DNA of 64,000 nt from Saussurea involucrata (Eukaryota; Streptophyta; Magnoliopsida; Asterales; Asteraceae). Made by a program: the position numbers and the translations under genes. The DNA is taken from assembly GCA_033807775.1 (NCBI GenBank), contig CM066322.1:21565001-21629000 (forward strand), read 5' to 3'. Positions 32,075 through 44,000 of the stretch are shown here, piece after piece (the stretch's first letter is position 1; the number at the start of each line of letters is the position of its first letter). The notes beneath the pieces are model-generated. The model made no database searches, had not been told where the DNA came from, and saw only the letters and a program-made list of their open reading frames with translations.

Positions 32075-33446
32075 TGTAAAGCCCGTATCCCGGTAGGTAA
32101 TTTCCTTGTATTAATTCTTATTAAAAGTTTTATTTAACGTGGTTATTGACGGGGTTAACGGAAGTGGCTAAATGTTAAAATCCTAAGTTATGTAGAAAAT
32201 GGAAATACCTTAAAAACCTAGGGACTAAAAGTGGTTTTTGTCATTTAAGTTTGCATGGGGAACGAATTGTTGTTGAACCGACCCCCCTACTTGGTGATTT
32301 CTCGTTTTCTCTCTCTCGCAAACACACTAACCAAAACCCTATTTTCTTTCTCCCTAGTTACGGCCCTTCCCCTTCCCCTTATTCGTTCGGCCGTGAGTGA
32401 AAAAGAACGAGAGAGAGAGAGAGTCGGCAAAAGAAAGAGAGAGGGAGAGTTCGCCGGAAAGAGAGCTCGCCGGAGAAAGAGAGAGACGCCGGAAAGAGGA
32501 GGGTGACGCCGTCGTTTTGCTGCCGGAAAAGAGGAGGAAGAAGGGTTCGTCGAGGTAAGTTTGTTTCCTTCCCGTTGTCGTCGTTTGCCTAAGGTCCGCC
32601 GTAAATAACCACCACCACCGCCGCAGCCACGGCTGCCGGCGGTGGGGCCGCCGCTGCACACCGCCGTGGTGGTGGCAGAGGGGTGGGTGCAGGGTGCGGG
32701 TGCGTTGTGCGAGTGTGTCGGGAGTGGGTGACGTTGGGAGGTCTCGCCGGAAGAGTTACCGTAACCCTCGTCGCCGCCGCCAACCATCACCGCTGCCGGA
32801 GGCGGAAGTGGGTGGTACTCGGTGGTTGTCCAGCGTAGTACAGCCCTTTCCAGTAAGCTTGTAGGCTGTTCGGGTCTGTTTGGGTTAAGCTATGTCTTAA
32901 TGGGTTTATAAACAACTTTTGTCATTTTATGTGGAAACGTTTGTCTGCCACTGTTTTGCGACGGCCATAACTTTTCCGTTGTAGCTCGGATTGAGGCGAA
33001 TCCGGTGCCCACGGTTCACATTCTGTGCCGGGCACACTTTTCGTGTTTTAGCGGAAGTCTGGTTCGGCCTCTAACTAGGCGTAAAATGGCTGTTTTCACA
33101 GCAGGTCTGCACATGACAGCTTCGTGTCTTGTTTTTAGAAAATTCATAGTAAATTGTAGGAAAATCGTTAGAACGCGTACGATATGTCCCTGGAACCCTA
33201 AGACATAGAACTAACTGATTAGGGAATAATAATTCTGGGTTAATGAGTTTAAGAGGGGCTAAACAGGTCCCGAACAGACCTGTAAATCTTAGGGTAAAAG
33301 CTGGAAATTTGCATGTGAGGGCTCATAGTTGTGACTTTGGGTTAGGACTTCGCTTTGACGTTTGATATCACTTATTTAGGTGGAAAGAGGTGAGTTGGAG
33401 TTGGCCGGCTCGTCTTGCTGTTGAGGACATCTACTTTGCTTTTGAG

Positions 33447-33958
33447 GTGAGTTCTCTCACTGTGTAGTTAGGGGTTGTATGCATGTCATAGTAGTTTGTA
33501 TGTACTACTGTCTTTGTGGTGTGAACTAGTTGTTTGTGGTGTGTAATATTTGATTGGTTTAAATGCTTAGTATAAATGTTTTACATTACACCTCGGTAGG
33601 ACCGAGGAAGTGGAAAGAAACGTTGTGGGAACTCGGCGTGACGAGTGTGTTACATTACAACTCGGTGGGACCGAGGGCTCGGTGGGACCGAGGAAGTGGA
33701 AAGAAACGTTGTGGGAACTCGGTGTGACGAGTGTGTTACATTACAACTCGGTGGGACCGAGGGCTCGGTGGGACCGAGGGCTCGGTGGGACCGAGGTGTT
33801 GGATACATAATTACTTGTAGATGTTTACTCGTTTTATGTAACTGTGATGTTGTTGCTTATGTGCGGATAGGGGTGATGTGTATATAATTCCTATCTGCGC
33901 ATGTGATGGAATTCACTAAGCTTCGTGCTTACCCCTTCCCAATATCTTATGATTTCAG
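33447..33958 (+). promoter_or_regulatory. Candidate LTR-borne intron with hairpin, D 3' LTR
   Basis: It has the same signals as the 5' copy: GAG|GTGAGTTC, hairpin at 33917-33931 and TTTCAG|GT. It is longer by the extra array units. Confidence 0.5.
33592..33797. repeat. CTCGGT-ggg-ACCGAG hairpin array, D 3' LTR
   Basis: Six copies of ctcggtgggaccgag (one with ctcggtagg), three of them joined end to end by a single g. Confidence 0.9.
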
Positions 33959-34199
33959 GTGCGAGTAGCAGTCGGGCATGACGGTACACACGGGCGCAAG
34001 GCGAAGGCTGTTTAAGTTTAACTTTTTAAATGGGGATTTAATTATATAACTTTTCCGCTGCTTAAATTTCATTTGACGGTTTTAATTAACGACATTTATT
34101 TTTATTGTAATGAGATTTGTTAACTTATGGTTTGATTGTAACGAAATGCATTATTTTTAAAATTTTAAATTCATTGTAATTTTTGGGACGTTACATCAA

Positions 34200-34490
34200 G
34201 TCGCAACCAACTGAAATCGCAATCGCCTATTGCGATCCCAAATCCAAATCGCAGTCCTCTATTGCGATTTCGACCCAAGTCGCAGTCCACTGTTGCGACT
34301 ACAGTACCAAGTCGCAACCTACCATTGCGATTTTACTCCAAATCGCAACCAACTGTTGCGACTCCAAAGCCAAGTCGCAATGGTCTACTGCGACTCCACT
34401 ACCAAGTCGCAACTGCTCATTGCGACAATCATGAATGTCGCAACTCAAGGTTGCGACTTCGATGATGCTCATCCAAGTCTCAATCCACTC
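34200..34490. repeat. TCGCAA/TTGCGA motif array in LTR C
   Basis: tcgcaa and its complement ttgcga alternate every 15-25 bp, about fourteen occurrences. The same array type is in LTRs of F. All three frames stay open over it only because of the repeat. Confidence 0.88.
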
Positions 34491-35134
34491 TGTTCAATCT
34501 AAAACCCAGAATTTTGCATTTTTTTAATCTATGTTTGTTCATGAAAACTTGCAGATATGTTTCATAACCTTATCTTATCATGTCCAAAAACTCAGATTCT
34601 TATTAATATCAAAGTTTACCAAAACCCAACCTAAACTTCCAAAGAAAGCTTTTACTACTAAGATGAAGATTTAGGATATAATTACCTTGAATTGATTTCT
34701 CTTTTTCAACTGCAACAATTCTGATTTCTCCTTCTTTTCTTCCTTTTGATTTGCTATCCTTAGCTCTCGGCTCTCTCTCTCTCTTTCTCAATACCGTATC
34801 ACACAATAACACACTCACACTTAACCAATTAGTATATAATGACTAAACAAATGACACCTCACCCTTAATCACATGAGTCATAAGGTATCTTTCCCAATGA
34901 ACCCCCCAACTTTAAAGAATTACACAATTAACCCTCAAGTAATTTTTCAGAATTACTTTAAATCAATTTACCAAATGACCCTTATGGTTAATATTCTCAA
35001 AATCTTTAAACTTTCAACATTTGTATTTTAACCTTAATTGAATTATAATACTCTATACAATTCAAGGTTACTCCAAATACAAATACATTCTATTATTAAA
35101 GTAATAATAGCTAAATTTAGGATGTTACAATATG

Positions 35135-35314
35135 TAACGGGCATGTATTGTTGACTTTGGAGGATCGTGGGATAAGCACTTGCCGTTGGTCGAATTTTCC
35201 TACAACAACAGTTATCATTCCAGCATACAAGCGGCACCGTTTGAAGTACTGTATGGTAGAAAATGTCGAACGCCTCTGTGTTGGAATGAAGTGGGAGAGA
35301 AGCAGTTAGCGGGG
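35135..35314 (+). pseudogene. pol: Element A integrase middle fragment
   Basis: It continues A after LTR C. The first codon after the ATATG duplication is TAA, then RACIVDFGGSWDKHLPL and EVLYGRKCRTPLCWNEVG read without a break up to the insertion of F. It is clearly the same protein as the matching part of F. Confidence 0.88.
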
Positions 35315-35547
35315 TGTAACATCCCTTAATCCCAACATACAAGTTTCATATAATTCACCACAAAATAACATATCATAATCCAAATATGGTCCCTTAAATT
35401 CTACAATTAGGTCTTTCAGTACAAACTTTTTCGAATAAAGTAAAATACATAACAACTACTAATTATAACTGAAATCTTCATAATCATTCAACATCCACAA
35501 AAGCTAACATGATAAATCCTATCATTGTCTCTTGTTTGCTCCATGAC

Positions 35548-35926
35548 CTGGAATACATATTTTAAAACAAAAATGAGGGTTAGACCTTGAGGTCTAGTGA
35601 GAAAAATCCCCGTTAGTAAAAGAAAACATTTGCACATAATTCACGTAAGAATACCAAATATGACTCATGCATCATGTATCTTTCCATCTCTATCTCTTTT
35701 CTTTTCCTTGGCCATATTAATTGGTAGCAAGCCAATTAATTAATTTACACCGCTGTACTAAATACAGCCAACACCACTGTCCCTTTGTACAGCCAACTTT
35801 CACCGGTCCTAATCCCGGCCAACTAGTACTCATACAATGTAATATTCATATAAACACTATATGCACCATATTACATTAAATCACATATATGTATTCCATT
35901 TGAAAACATTTCAAATAAAAACTCAC
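35548..35926 (-). promoter_or_regulatory. Candidate LTR-borne intron with hairpin, F 3' LTR
   Basis: On the minus strand: donor CGAG|GTGAGTTT (first base 35926), acceptor TATTCCAG|GT (last base 35548), and hairpin TAGACC-TCAA-GGTCTA (35581-35596) preceded by CTCAC. Confidence 0.5.
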
Positions 35927-36047
35927 CTCGTGCGTTATTACAAAAACTCTTTCAAGGTAATTCACGTAAGTCGCCCCTTCACCGAATCTGAAATCACAAA
36001 ATACCAAATATTTCTCTTAACACTAAACTCACGAAATCCTCAACCCA

Positions 36048-36375
36048 AGTCGCAACCCAAAAGACATGAAATCGCAATGAACAGTACAAAGTTGCAACCT
36101 CTTACTGCGACTTCACCCCCGAAATCGCAACCCACTATTGCGACTTCACCCTAAGTCGCAATCCACTACTGCGATTCCACCCTGGAGTCGCAACCTACTA
36201 TTGCGATCCCAAACCCGAATCGCAATCAACTACTGCGATTCCAAGCCAAGTCGCAAACGACCATTGCGACTTCATACCCAAGTCGCAACCAACCATTGCG
36301 TCTCCGATGAATGTCGCAGTCGTCCATTGCGACTTCGATGAATATTAACCTACTGCGACTTCGATGAATGTCTCA
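36048..36375. repeat. TCGCAA/TTGCGA motif array, F 3' LTR
   Basis: About sixteen occurrences of tcgcaa, ttgcga or ctgcga spaced 12-25 bp. The matching array in the other LTR is 42503-42832. Confidence 0.9.
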
Positions 36376-36963
36376 GTCTACTGTTTCATCCTAAAACCCA
36401 GATTTTTACAGTTTTATTCTATGCATGATGCTATAAAGATGCAGTTATGATTAAGACTATAAACATAACCTAACCTTAAGCTCAGATTTCCCAAAACATT
36501 CCCTTTTTAACAAAACCCACCAAGAACTTAAACTGGAAAATTTAAGAACACTATGAGGAATTAAAACACAAAAGGTATGGATTGTTTACCTGGGTTACTT
36601 CAGCTTGTTAATAGCAATTCTAGCAGAAATTATAAACTTTCCTTCTTCCTCTTCTTAGCCTTCTTGAATTCTTCTTCCTCTCTCTCAAAAACCGAAAACA
36701 CACACACACACCTAGGATATTTAGATATTTTGGTTAAGAAGGAGACATCATTTGCCAAATGAAGTACTAAAGGCGGTGGAGGTGGTGATTAGTTTTAGTG
36801 ATAAGACCAATTTAACCCTCAACTTCTCCTATATGGCAAAACTTACCCCCAAACTTCCAAGTAACAAGTAAAACTTATCCCTTATCTCCTAATTCCATAA
36901 AATACTAACATAAAGACTTATAAAATTCCAAATTTAACTTAGATAAAATACCTGGTTATTACA

Positions 36964-36976
36964 ACATCTCCTCCTT
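36964..36976 (-). other. Polypurine tract of F
   Basis: AAGGAGGAGATGT on the minus strand, directly before the 3' LTR. Confidence 0.85.
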
Positions 36977-37001
36977 AAAAGAATTCCGTCCCGGAATTCG
37001 A

Positions 37002-40000
37002 TTAAGTGAACAGATGAGGGTATTTGGCTCTCATCTCCGCCTCCGATTCCCATGTTGCATCCTGACCCCTATGATGTTTCCACTGGACCTTTACTTGCTT
37101 GATCTCCTTATTCCTTAATACTTTAACCTTGTGATCAACTATAGCTTCTGGTTCTTCCACATAGTTCAGCTTTTCATCAATCTGGATATCCGGTAGAGGG
37201 ACTGCCTGGTCTGGCGTGACTAAACATTTCCGAAAATTCGACACATGAAACGCGTTGTGAATCCTGCTCAATTCCAACGGAAGATCCAATCTGTATGCTA
37301 CTTCACCGATTCTTTCTGTAATTTCAAATGGCCCAATATACCGCGGACTGAGTTTACCTTGCTTCCCAAAACGTATGACTCCTTTCCAAGGTGAAACTTT
37401 TAACATCACAAATTCCCCAACTTGAAATTCTAACGGTTTCCGGCGTCGATCTGCATAACTTTTCTGTCTGTCTTGTGCCGTTTTCAATCTATCCCGGATC
37501 TGAGTAATCTTATCTGCTGTTAACTGTACTATTTCTGGCCCTGCTAACTGCTTTTCCCCCACTTCATTCCAACACAAAGGCGTTCGGCATTTCCTACCAT
37601 ACAATACTTCAAACGGTGCCGCCTGAATACTAGAATGATAACTGTTGTTGTAAGCGAACTCTATCAAAGGCAAATGTTTATCCCATGATCCTCCAAAATC
37701 AACTATACAAGCCCGAAGCATATCTTCTAACGTCTGAATTGTTCTTTCACTTTGTCCATCAGTCTGTGGATGATATGCTGTACTCAACTTGATTTGTGTT
37801 CCCATCTCTTTTTGAAAGCTTCTCCAAAATCTAGAAGTAAAACGACTATCTCGATCAGAAATAATCGAAATTGGTACTCCATATCGAGTTACTATTTCAT
37901 TAATGTACAGTTTGGCCAAACGTTCCAAAGAATCGGTTTCTTTTATCGGCAAGAAATGAGCAGACTTCGTCAACCTATCCACAATCACCCAAATAGAATC
38001 GAATCCTTTTGAAGTTCTTGGTAACTTGGTAATGAAATCAGTTGTGATCTGATCCCATTTCCACACTGGAATATCTAAGCGTTGTAACTGACCAAACGGT
38101 TTCTGATGCTCAATCTTTACTTTCTTGCAGGTAATGCAGTCTTCCACATGCTTAGCAATACTTCTTTTCATCCCCGGCCACCAATAGAATTGTTTCAAAT
38201 CCCTATACATTTTATTTGTACCTGGATGAATGGAGAATCGAGATTGATGAGCTTCTTGTAGTACACGATCACGTAATCCACCCAAACGAGGTACCCAAAT
38301 CCTATTCCCCAAACACAACAACCCACGGTTATCTTTCCCAAGCAATGCTGATATCCCAACCAACCGTTCAGATTTCAAACTTTCTTCTTGATAAGCATCT
38401 AATTGGCACTTCAGTAATTCGTCAAAAATGTTTGGAAGAAGTTCAGCTCTTAAAGATATCGCCTTTATCGTTCCACTTCTTTCTTGTCGACTTAGTGCAT
38501 CTGCCACCACATTCGCTTTTCCTGGGTGATAAAGGATTTCACAATCATAATCATTCACTAACTCTAGCCACCTTCTTTGCCTCATATTCAGTTCCTTTTG
38601 ATCAAAAAGATGTTGGAGACTCTTATGATCAGTAAAAATTTGACATTTGGAACCATACAGATAATGTCTCCAAATCTTCAATGCAAAGACAACCGCTGCA
38701 AGTTCCATATCGTGGGTAGGATATTGCCTTTCATGGTCCTTTAATTGACGAGAAGCATAGGCAATTACTTTTCCACGTTGCATGAGTACACATCCCAAAC
38801 CTAACTTAGAAGCATCACTGTAGACCACAAAATCATCCGAACCTTCTGGCAATGCTAATATCGGCGCGCTGCAGAGTTTCTCCTTTAATATCCTGAATGC
38901 CTCGTCCTGTTCTGCCTTCCATTCGAACTTCAGATTCTTCCGAGTCAGCTTCGTCAAAGGTGTGGCAATACGAGAGAAATCTTTTATAAACTTTCGGTAG
39001 TAGCCGGCCAAACCCAGAAAACTTCGTACTTCTGTTGCTGTCTTTGGCGGTTCCCATTTTTCAAATGCTTCCACTTTCATCGGATCGACTTGTATACCCT
39101 TTTCAGAAACTATATGCCCTAAAAACTGAACTTCCCTTAACCAGAATTCACACTTTGAAAATTTCGCATACAACTTTTCTTTCTTCAATAGTTCTAAAAT
39201 CAAACGAAGGTGTTGCGCGTGCTCTTCCTTGGATCGGGAATAAATAAGTATATCATCAATAAACACAATAACGAATTTATCAAGATACGGCTTACATACC
39301 CGATTCATTAAATCCATGAAAGCAGCTGGAGCATTCGTCAATCCAAATGGCATTACTAGAAACTCATAGTGACCGTACCTGGTGCGAAAAGCAGTTTTCA
39401 ATACGTCTTCTTCTTTGACCTTCAACTGATGATAACCGGATCTTAAATCAATCTTGGGTAAACAACAAGCTCCAACTAATTGATCAAAGAGGTCATCAAT
39501 TCTAGGTAGAGGATACTTGTTTTTTATCGTGCACTTATTCAATTCTCTGTAGTCGATACACATTCTCATCGAACCATCCTTCTTTTTCACAAATAAGACT
39601 GGTGCTCCCCACGGTGAAGAACTTGGTCTGATGAAACCCTTATCGGATAGATCTTGCAGTTGTGCCATCATTTCTTTCATTTCTGGAGGCGCCAAACGAT
39701 ACGGTGCACGGGCTACAGGGGTGGCTCCAGGAATTAGATCTATACCGAACTCTACCTGTCTAACGGGCGGAAGACTGTTCAAGTCTTCAGGAAATACCTC
39801 TGGAAAATCACTAACAATTGGAATGTCTTCCAACTTACTCTTCTCTAGCTTAGTATCTATTACATAAGCTAAGTAACTCTGACAACCTTTACTAACACAC
39901 TTACGGGCTTTTATCATGCTAATAAGATTATACTGATAATTCCTACGATCGCCATAAATCACTACCGGCCCTTTTTCAGGTAACACAACGTTTATTAACT

Positions 40001-41507
40001 TCTTATCACAATTTATATTAGCTTGGTTCTCGGCTAACCAGTCCATTCCCACTACCACATCAAACTCTACCAGGGCTATTGGAAATAACTGGATCGGTAC
40101 TCCGCACCCTTCTATATCTATCACGCAACTATCAAATACTTCTTTAACTGATACTTGATTTTCATTTGCCGTATCTACCAATAAAGCATGATCTAACACT
40201 TTCGGCTTTAAACGCATGTAAGCAGCAAATGAAGGAGACATAAACGATCGGTTTGCACCGGAATCAAATAACACCTTAGCACGTGTAGAATTTATTAAGA
40301 ATGTACCTGTAACCACGTCCGGAGTTTCCTCCGCTTCTTTTGCTGTCATTTGAAATGAACGGCCTCTTGCTCTTGCTGGCTCTAACCTCGGTGCTGTTGG
40401 TCTAACACTCGATGCTCTTGTTGACGTGCCACCCGATGGTATTCTTCCCAATGGACAATCTGATTGAAGATGATCTGGCGAATTGCATGAATAACAAAAT
40501 CTAACCACCCTACAATCTTTAGCAATGTGTCCAAACTTCCCGCACTTATAACAGTTTCTAGGATCTACTTGACAGTTTCCTTGGTGGAAACGGTGGCACT
40601 TTGGGCAAGGTATTTCAGCTGCTCTAAAAGGTGGACGACTATCAAATCGCTGAAATCCAGACTTCTTCACATCGTGTGGTGGTCCTTCCCATTTTCTCTT
40701 TCCCTCACTCTTATCCCCAACATCCCTCTTATTGTCTCGCTCCACATTTTCCGCAGCATTGACTGCTTCTGAAAAAGTATTAGGTCTTGCTGCAGTTACC
40801 AACTTTCTAATCTCCGAATTCAGTCCGAATACATACCTTTCCATCTTCATCTTTTCTGTGGCAACGTAATATTCTCCGAAACGCGACTTTTCCAGGAAAC
40901 GGGCTGTGTAGTCTCTTACCGATAAATTTCCTTGCTGTAGGCTCAGGAATTCCTCTTCCAACTGTCTAACTGCGGCTTGCGGGCAAAACTGTTCCTTAAA
41001 TGCTCTCGAGAATTCGCCCCAAGTAAAAGTTGAATATACCTCAGGTCCTTCAGAGTCAATAAGGGCTTCCCACCAATACAAGGCGTCTGCTTTCAACATT
41101 GCTGTTCCATATAACACTTTATCTTCTTCCGCGCATTTACTGGTCTTAAATACAGCTTCAACCTCCTTCATCCATCGCATTGCTTTTACTGGATCTCTGT
41201 CCCCTCCATAAGTGGGTGGTTTACAGCTTAAAAACATTTTATAATCACACTTTCTTGGTACTTATGTGACAATAGGTGCGATAGGCACTTCGTTTTCAAG
41301 GTTAGGGTCTGGTATTGTTGTTTCCGTATGATGAGTCTGGTTAAACATGGCTTGAATATTTGCCTGAAGTCTTCCCATTTCAACCGCTAGATCGTCTCTC
41401 GTAACAAACTCCGTGCCTCGCCCCTGTACACTGCCCCCTGTCCTACCTCTGCCTCTTTCTCCCCCTCTTCCCCTTCCTCTGGCTGTTTGTCTCGTTCCAC
41501 TTGCCAT
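37002..41507 (-). pseudogene. gag-pol: Element F gag-pol polyprotein with one stop
   Basis: The frame starts MASGTRQTARGRG at 41507 and runs to 37002, about 1500 codons, with a single in-frame TAA at 41262-41264. Downstream of it, 1411 codons are uninterrupted from an ATG at 41237. Numbered from that Met: gag core (LYWWEALI, near 55), three zinc knuckles (211-222, 229-242, 248-261), protease LFDSGA (about 325), RT with FIDD (659-662), RNase H VVYSDAS (about 806), integrase H-H-C-C finger (996-1038), the D-D-E core (TTDFI, SDRDSRF, SERTIQ) and a chromodomain near the C-terminus (QWKHHRGQDATWES). No catalytic residue looks lost. Confidence 0.92.
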
Positions 41508-41755
41508 TCTGTTGATTCAAACAAGGTTAATATACACATAAGCACATACCCCATATAATAAAGTATTATGGTTCAAACATGTACCTGTAAGATCATAATT
41601 ACACTGGCCAGGTGTAATCTGAAATTACCTTACATGATGTTCCTTCTACCTTTTTATATTTATCATCCCAAGGTTCTAAAATAACAAGGACATCCTACTT
41701 CGCATGCAGTTTAAGTCTAAGTATAGATACTAATACCTAAATCTCTTAAACTAAG

Positions 41756-41767
41756 GCTCTGATACCA
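41756..41767 (-). other. Primer-binding site of F
   Basis: The minus strand reads TGGTATCAGAGC, two bases from the 5' LTR. Confidence 0.92.
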
Positions 41768-42002
41768 TTTGTAACATCCCTTAATCCCAACATACAAGTT
41801 TCATATAATTCACCACAAAATAACATATCATAATCCAAATATGGTCCCTTAAATTCTAAAATTAGGTCTTTCAGTACAAACTTTTTCGAATAAAGTAAAA
41901 TACATAACAACTACTAATTATAACTAAAATCTTCATAATCATTCAACATCCACAAAAGATAACATGATAAATCCTATCATTGTCTCTTGTTTGCTCCATG
42001 AC

Positions 42003-42381
42003 CTGGAATACATATTTTAAAACAAAAATGAGGGTTAGACCTTGAGGTCTAGTGAGAAAAATCCCCGTTAGTAAAAGAAAACATTTGCACGTAATTCACG
42101 TAAGAATACCAAATATGACTCATGCATCATGTATCTTTCCATCTCTATCTCTTTTCTTTTCCTTGGCCATATTAATTGGTAGCAAGCCAATTAATTAATT
42201 TACACCGCTGTACTAAATACAGCCAACACCACTGTCCCTTTGTACAGCCAACTTTCACCGGTCCTAAGCCCGGCCAACTAGTACTCATACAATGTAATAT
42301 TCATATAAACACTATATGCACCATATTACATTAAATCACATATATGTATTCCATTTGAAAACATTTCAAATAAAAACTCAC
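42003..42381 (-). promoter_or_regulatory. Candidate LTR-borne intron with hairpin, F 5' LTR
   Basis: Same signals and same 379-nt length as the F 3' LTR copy; the hairpin is at 42036-42051. Confidence 0.5.
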
Positions 42382-42502
42382 CTCGTGCGTTATTACAAAA
42401 ACTCTTTCAAGGTAATTCACGTAAGTCGCCCCTTCACCGAATCTGAAATCACAAAATACCAAATATTTCTCTTAACACTAAACTCACGAAATCCTCAACC
42501 CA

Positions 42503-42832
42503 AGTCGCAACCCAAAAGACATGAAATCGCAATGAACAGTACAAAGTCGCAACCTCTTACTGCGACTTCACCCCCGAAATCGCAACCCACTATTGCGACT
42601 TCACCCTAAGTCGCAATCCACTACTGCGATTCCACCCTGGAGTCGCAACCTACTATTGCGATCCCAAACCCGAATCGCAATCAACTACTGCGATTCCAAG
42701 CCAAGTCGCAAACGACCATTGCGACTTCATACCCAAGTCGCAACCAACCATTGCGACTCCGATGAATGTCGCAGTCGTCCATTGCGACTTCGATGAATAT
42801 TAACCTACTGCGACTTCGATGAATGTCTCAGT
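42503..42832. repeat. TCGCAA/TTGCGA motif array, F 5' LTR
   Basis: Same array as 36048-36375 with a few single-base differences inside motif copies (gttgcaac versus gtcgcaac; ttgcgtct versus ttgcgact). Confidence 0.9.
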
Positions 42833-43425
42833 CTACTGTTTCATCCTAAAACCCAGATTTTTACAGTTTTATTCTATGCATGATGCTATAAAGATGCAGT
42901 TATGATTAAGACTATAAACATAACCTAACCTTAAGCTCAGATTTCCCAAAACATTCCCTTTTTAACAAAACCCACCAAGAACTTAAACTAGAAAATTTAA
43001 GAACACTATGAGGAATTAAAACACAAAAGGTATGGATTGTTTACCTGGGTTACTTCAGCTTGTTAATAGCAATTCTAGCAGAAATTATAAACTTTCCTTC
43101 TTCCTCTTCTTAGCCTTCTTGAATTCTTCTTCCTCTCTCTCAAAAACCGAAAACACACACACACACACCTAGGATATTTAGATATTTTGGTTAAGAAGGA
43201 GACATCATTTGCCAAATGAAGTACTAAAGGCGGTGGAGGTGGTGATTAGTTTTAGTGATAAGACCAATTTAACCCTCAACTTCTCCTATATGGCAAAACT
43301 TACCCCCAAACTTCCAAGTAACAAGTAAAACTTATCCCTTATCTCCTAATTCCATAAAATACTAACATAAAGACTTATAAAATTCCAAATTTAACTTAGA
43401 TAAAATACCTGGTTATTACACGGGG

Positions 43426-43962
43426 CCAGATATAGTTCAGTTAACCGCGGATAAGATTTCTCAGATTCGGGAACGATTGAAAGTGGCTCAAGACAGACAG
43501 AAAAGTTACGCTGACTGACGCCGAAAACCGCTAGAGTTTCAAGTTGGAGATTTTGTAATGCTGGAAGTCTCACCTTGGAAGGGAGTCATCCGATTTGGGA
43601 AGCAAGGTAAACTCAGTCCGAGGTACATTGGACCATTTGCAATCACAGAAATAATTGGTGAAGTAGCCTATAGGTTGGATCTTCCGCCAGAATTAAGCCG
43701 TATACACAACGCCTTTCATGTATTGAATTTTCGAAAGTGTTTGGTTACACCGTATCAGGCCGTATCTCTACCGGATATACAAGTTGATGAAAAACTGAAT
43801 TATGTGGAGGAACTTGAAGCTATAGTTGACCACAAAGTTAAAGTGTTGCGGAACAAAATAATCAAGCAAGTAAAAGTACAGTGGAGACACCATAGGGGCC
43901 AGGATGCTACTTGGGAATCAGAATCCGAAATGAGAACTAAGTACCCGCACCTTTTTGACTAA
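43426..43962 (+). pseudogene. pol: Element A integrase C-terminus and chromodomain
   Basis: It continues A after F (DIVQLTADKISQIRERL). One TGA lies at 43516-43518 where F has Arg. From 43519 the frame is open: LEFQVGDFVMLEVSPWKG (GPY/F-type module), then the chromodomain VQWRHHRGQDATWESESEM, ending at 43962. Chromodomains of such integrases bind histone marks and steer integration. Confidence 0.9.
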
Positions 43963-43987
43963 TCGAATTCCGGGACGGAATTCATTT

Positions 43988-44000
43988 GAGGGGGAGATGA
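43988..44000 (+). other. Polypurine tract of A
   Basis: GAGGGGGAGATGA immediately before the 3' LTR. Confidence 0.88.

Larger units (their letters stand above)
14771..34195 (+). mobile_element. Non-autonomous Ty3 element D
   Basis: It has two LTRs of about 2.1 kb (TGTAAAGCCC...GACGTTACA), a perfect primer site, a polypurine tract and an exact TCAAG duplication (14766-14770 and 34196-34200). The 4.0-kb internal region has no gag, RT or integrase, only a chromodomain scrap at its 3' end. I count about a dozen substitutions between the LTRs, near 0.5%. An element without coding capacity but with such similar LTRs was probably mobilised by proteins from a relative. Confidence 0.9.
32075..34195 (+). 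mobile_element. 3' LTR of D
   Basis: It is uninterrupted and 2121 bp long, and serves as the reference for the split 5' copy. The length difference from the 5' copy is mostly extra hairpin-array units. Confidence 0.95.
13217..35129 (-). mobile_element. Solo LTR C in A integrase, itself split by D and E
   Basis: It begins TGAAACACCC and ends GGATGTTACA. The exact 5-bp duplication ATATG flanks it (13212-13216 and 35130-35134). The LTR itself is 13217-14770 plus 34201-35129, about 2.5 kb, with no internal domain. Minus orientation is inferred from the hairpin layout. The left terminus TGAAAC differs from the usual TGTAAC. Confidence 0.9.
35315..36963 (-). mobile_element. 3' LTR of F
   Basis: On the minus strand it starts TGTAATAACCAGG and ends GGGATGTTACA. 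It contains the tcgcaa/ttgcga array at 36048-36375 and the candidate LTR intron. Confidence 0.95.
35315..43420 (-). mobile_element. Near-complete Ty3 chromovirus F (Tekay-like)
   Basis: The LTRs are about 1.65 kb, and the exact duplication CGGGG flanks the element (35310-35314 and 43421-43425), with a perfect primer site and a polypurine tract. The polyprotein is one frame broken by a single stop. I count about eight substitutions and one dinucleotide indel between LTRs, near 0.5%. F inserted into A, a close relative of the same group, in opposite orientation. Confidence 0.95.
41770..43420 (-). mobile_element. 5' LTR of F
   Basis: Its pair is 35315-36963. The CA-run near 43150 is one dinucleotide longer here. 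The repeat array is at 42503-42832. Confidence 0.95.

Noticed and set aside
34183..34502. Overlapping open frames in all three + frames
   Set aside because: They are produced by the tcgcaa/ttgcga array of LTR C, not by coding selection. The same applies at 36048-36375 and 42503-42832.
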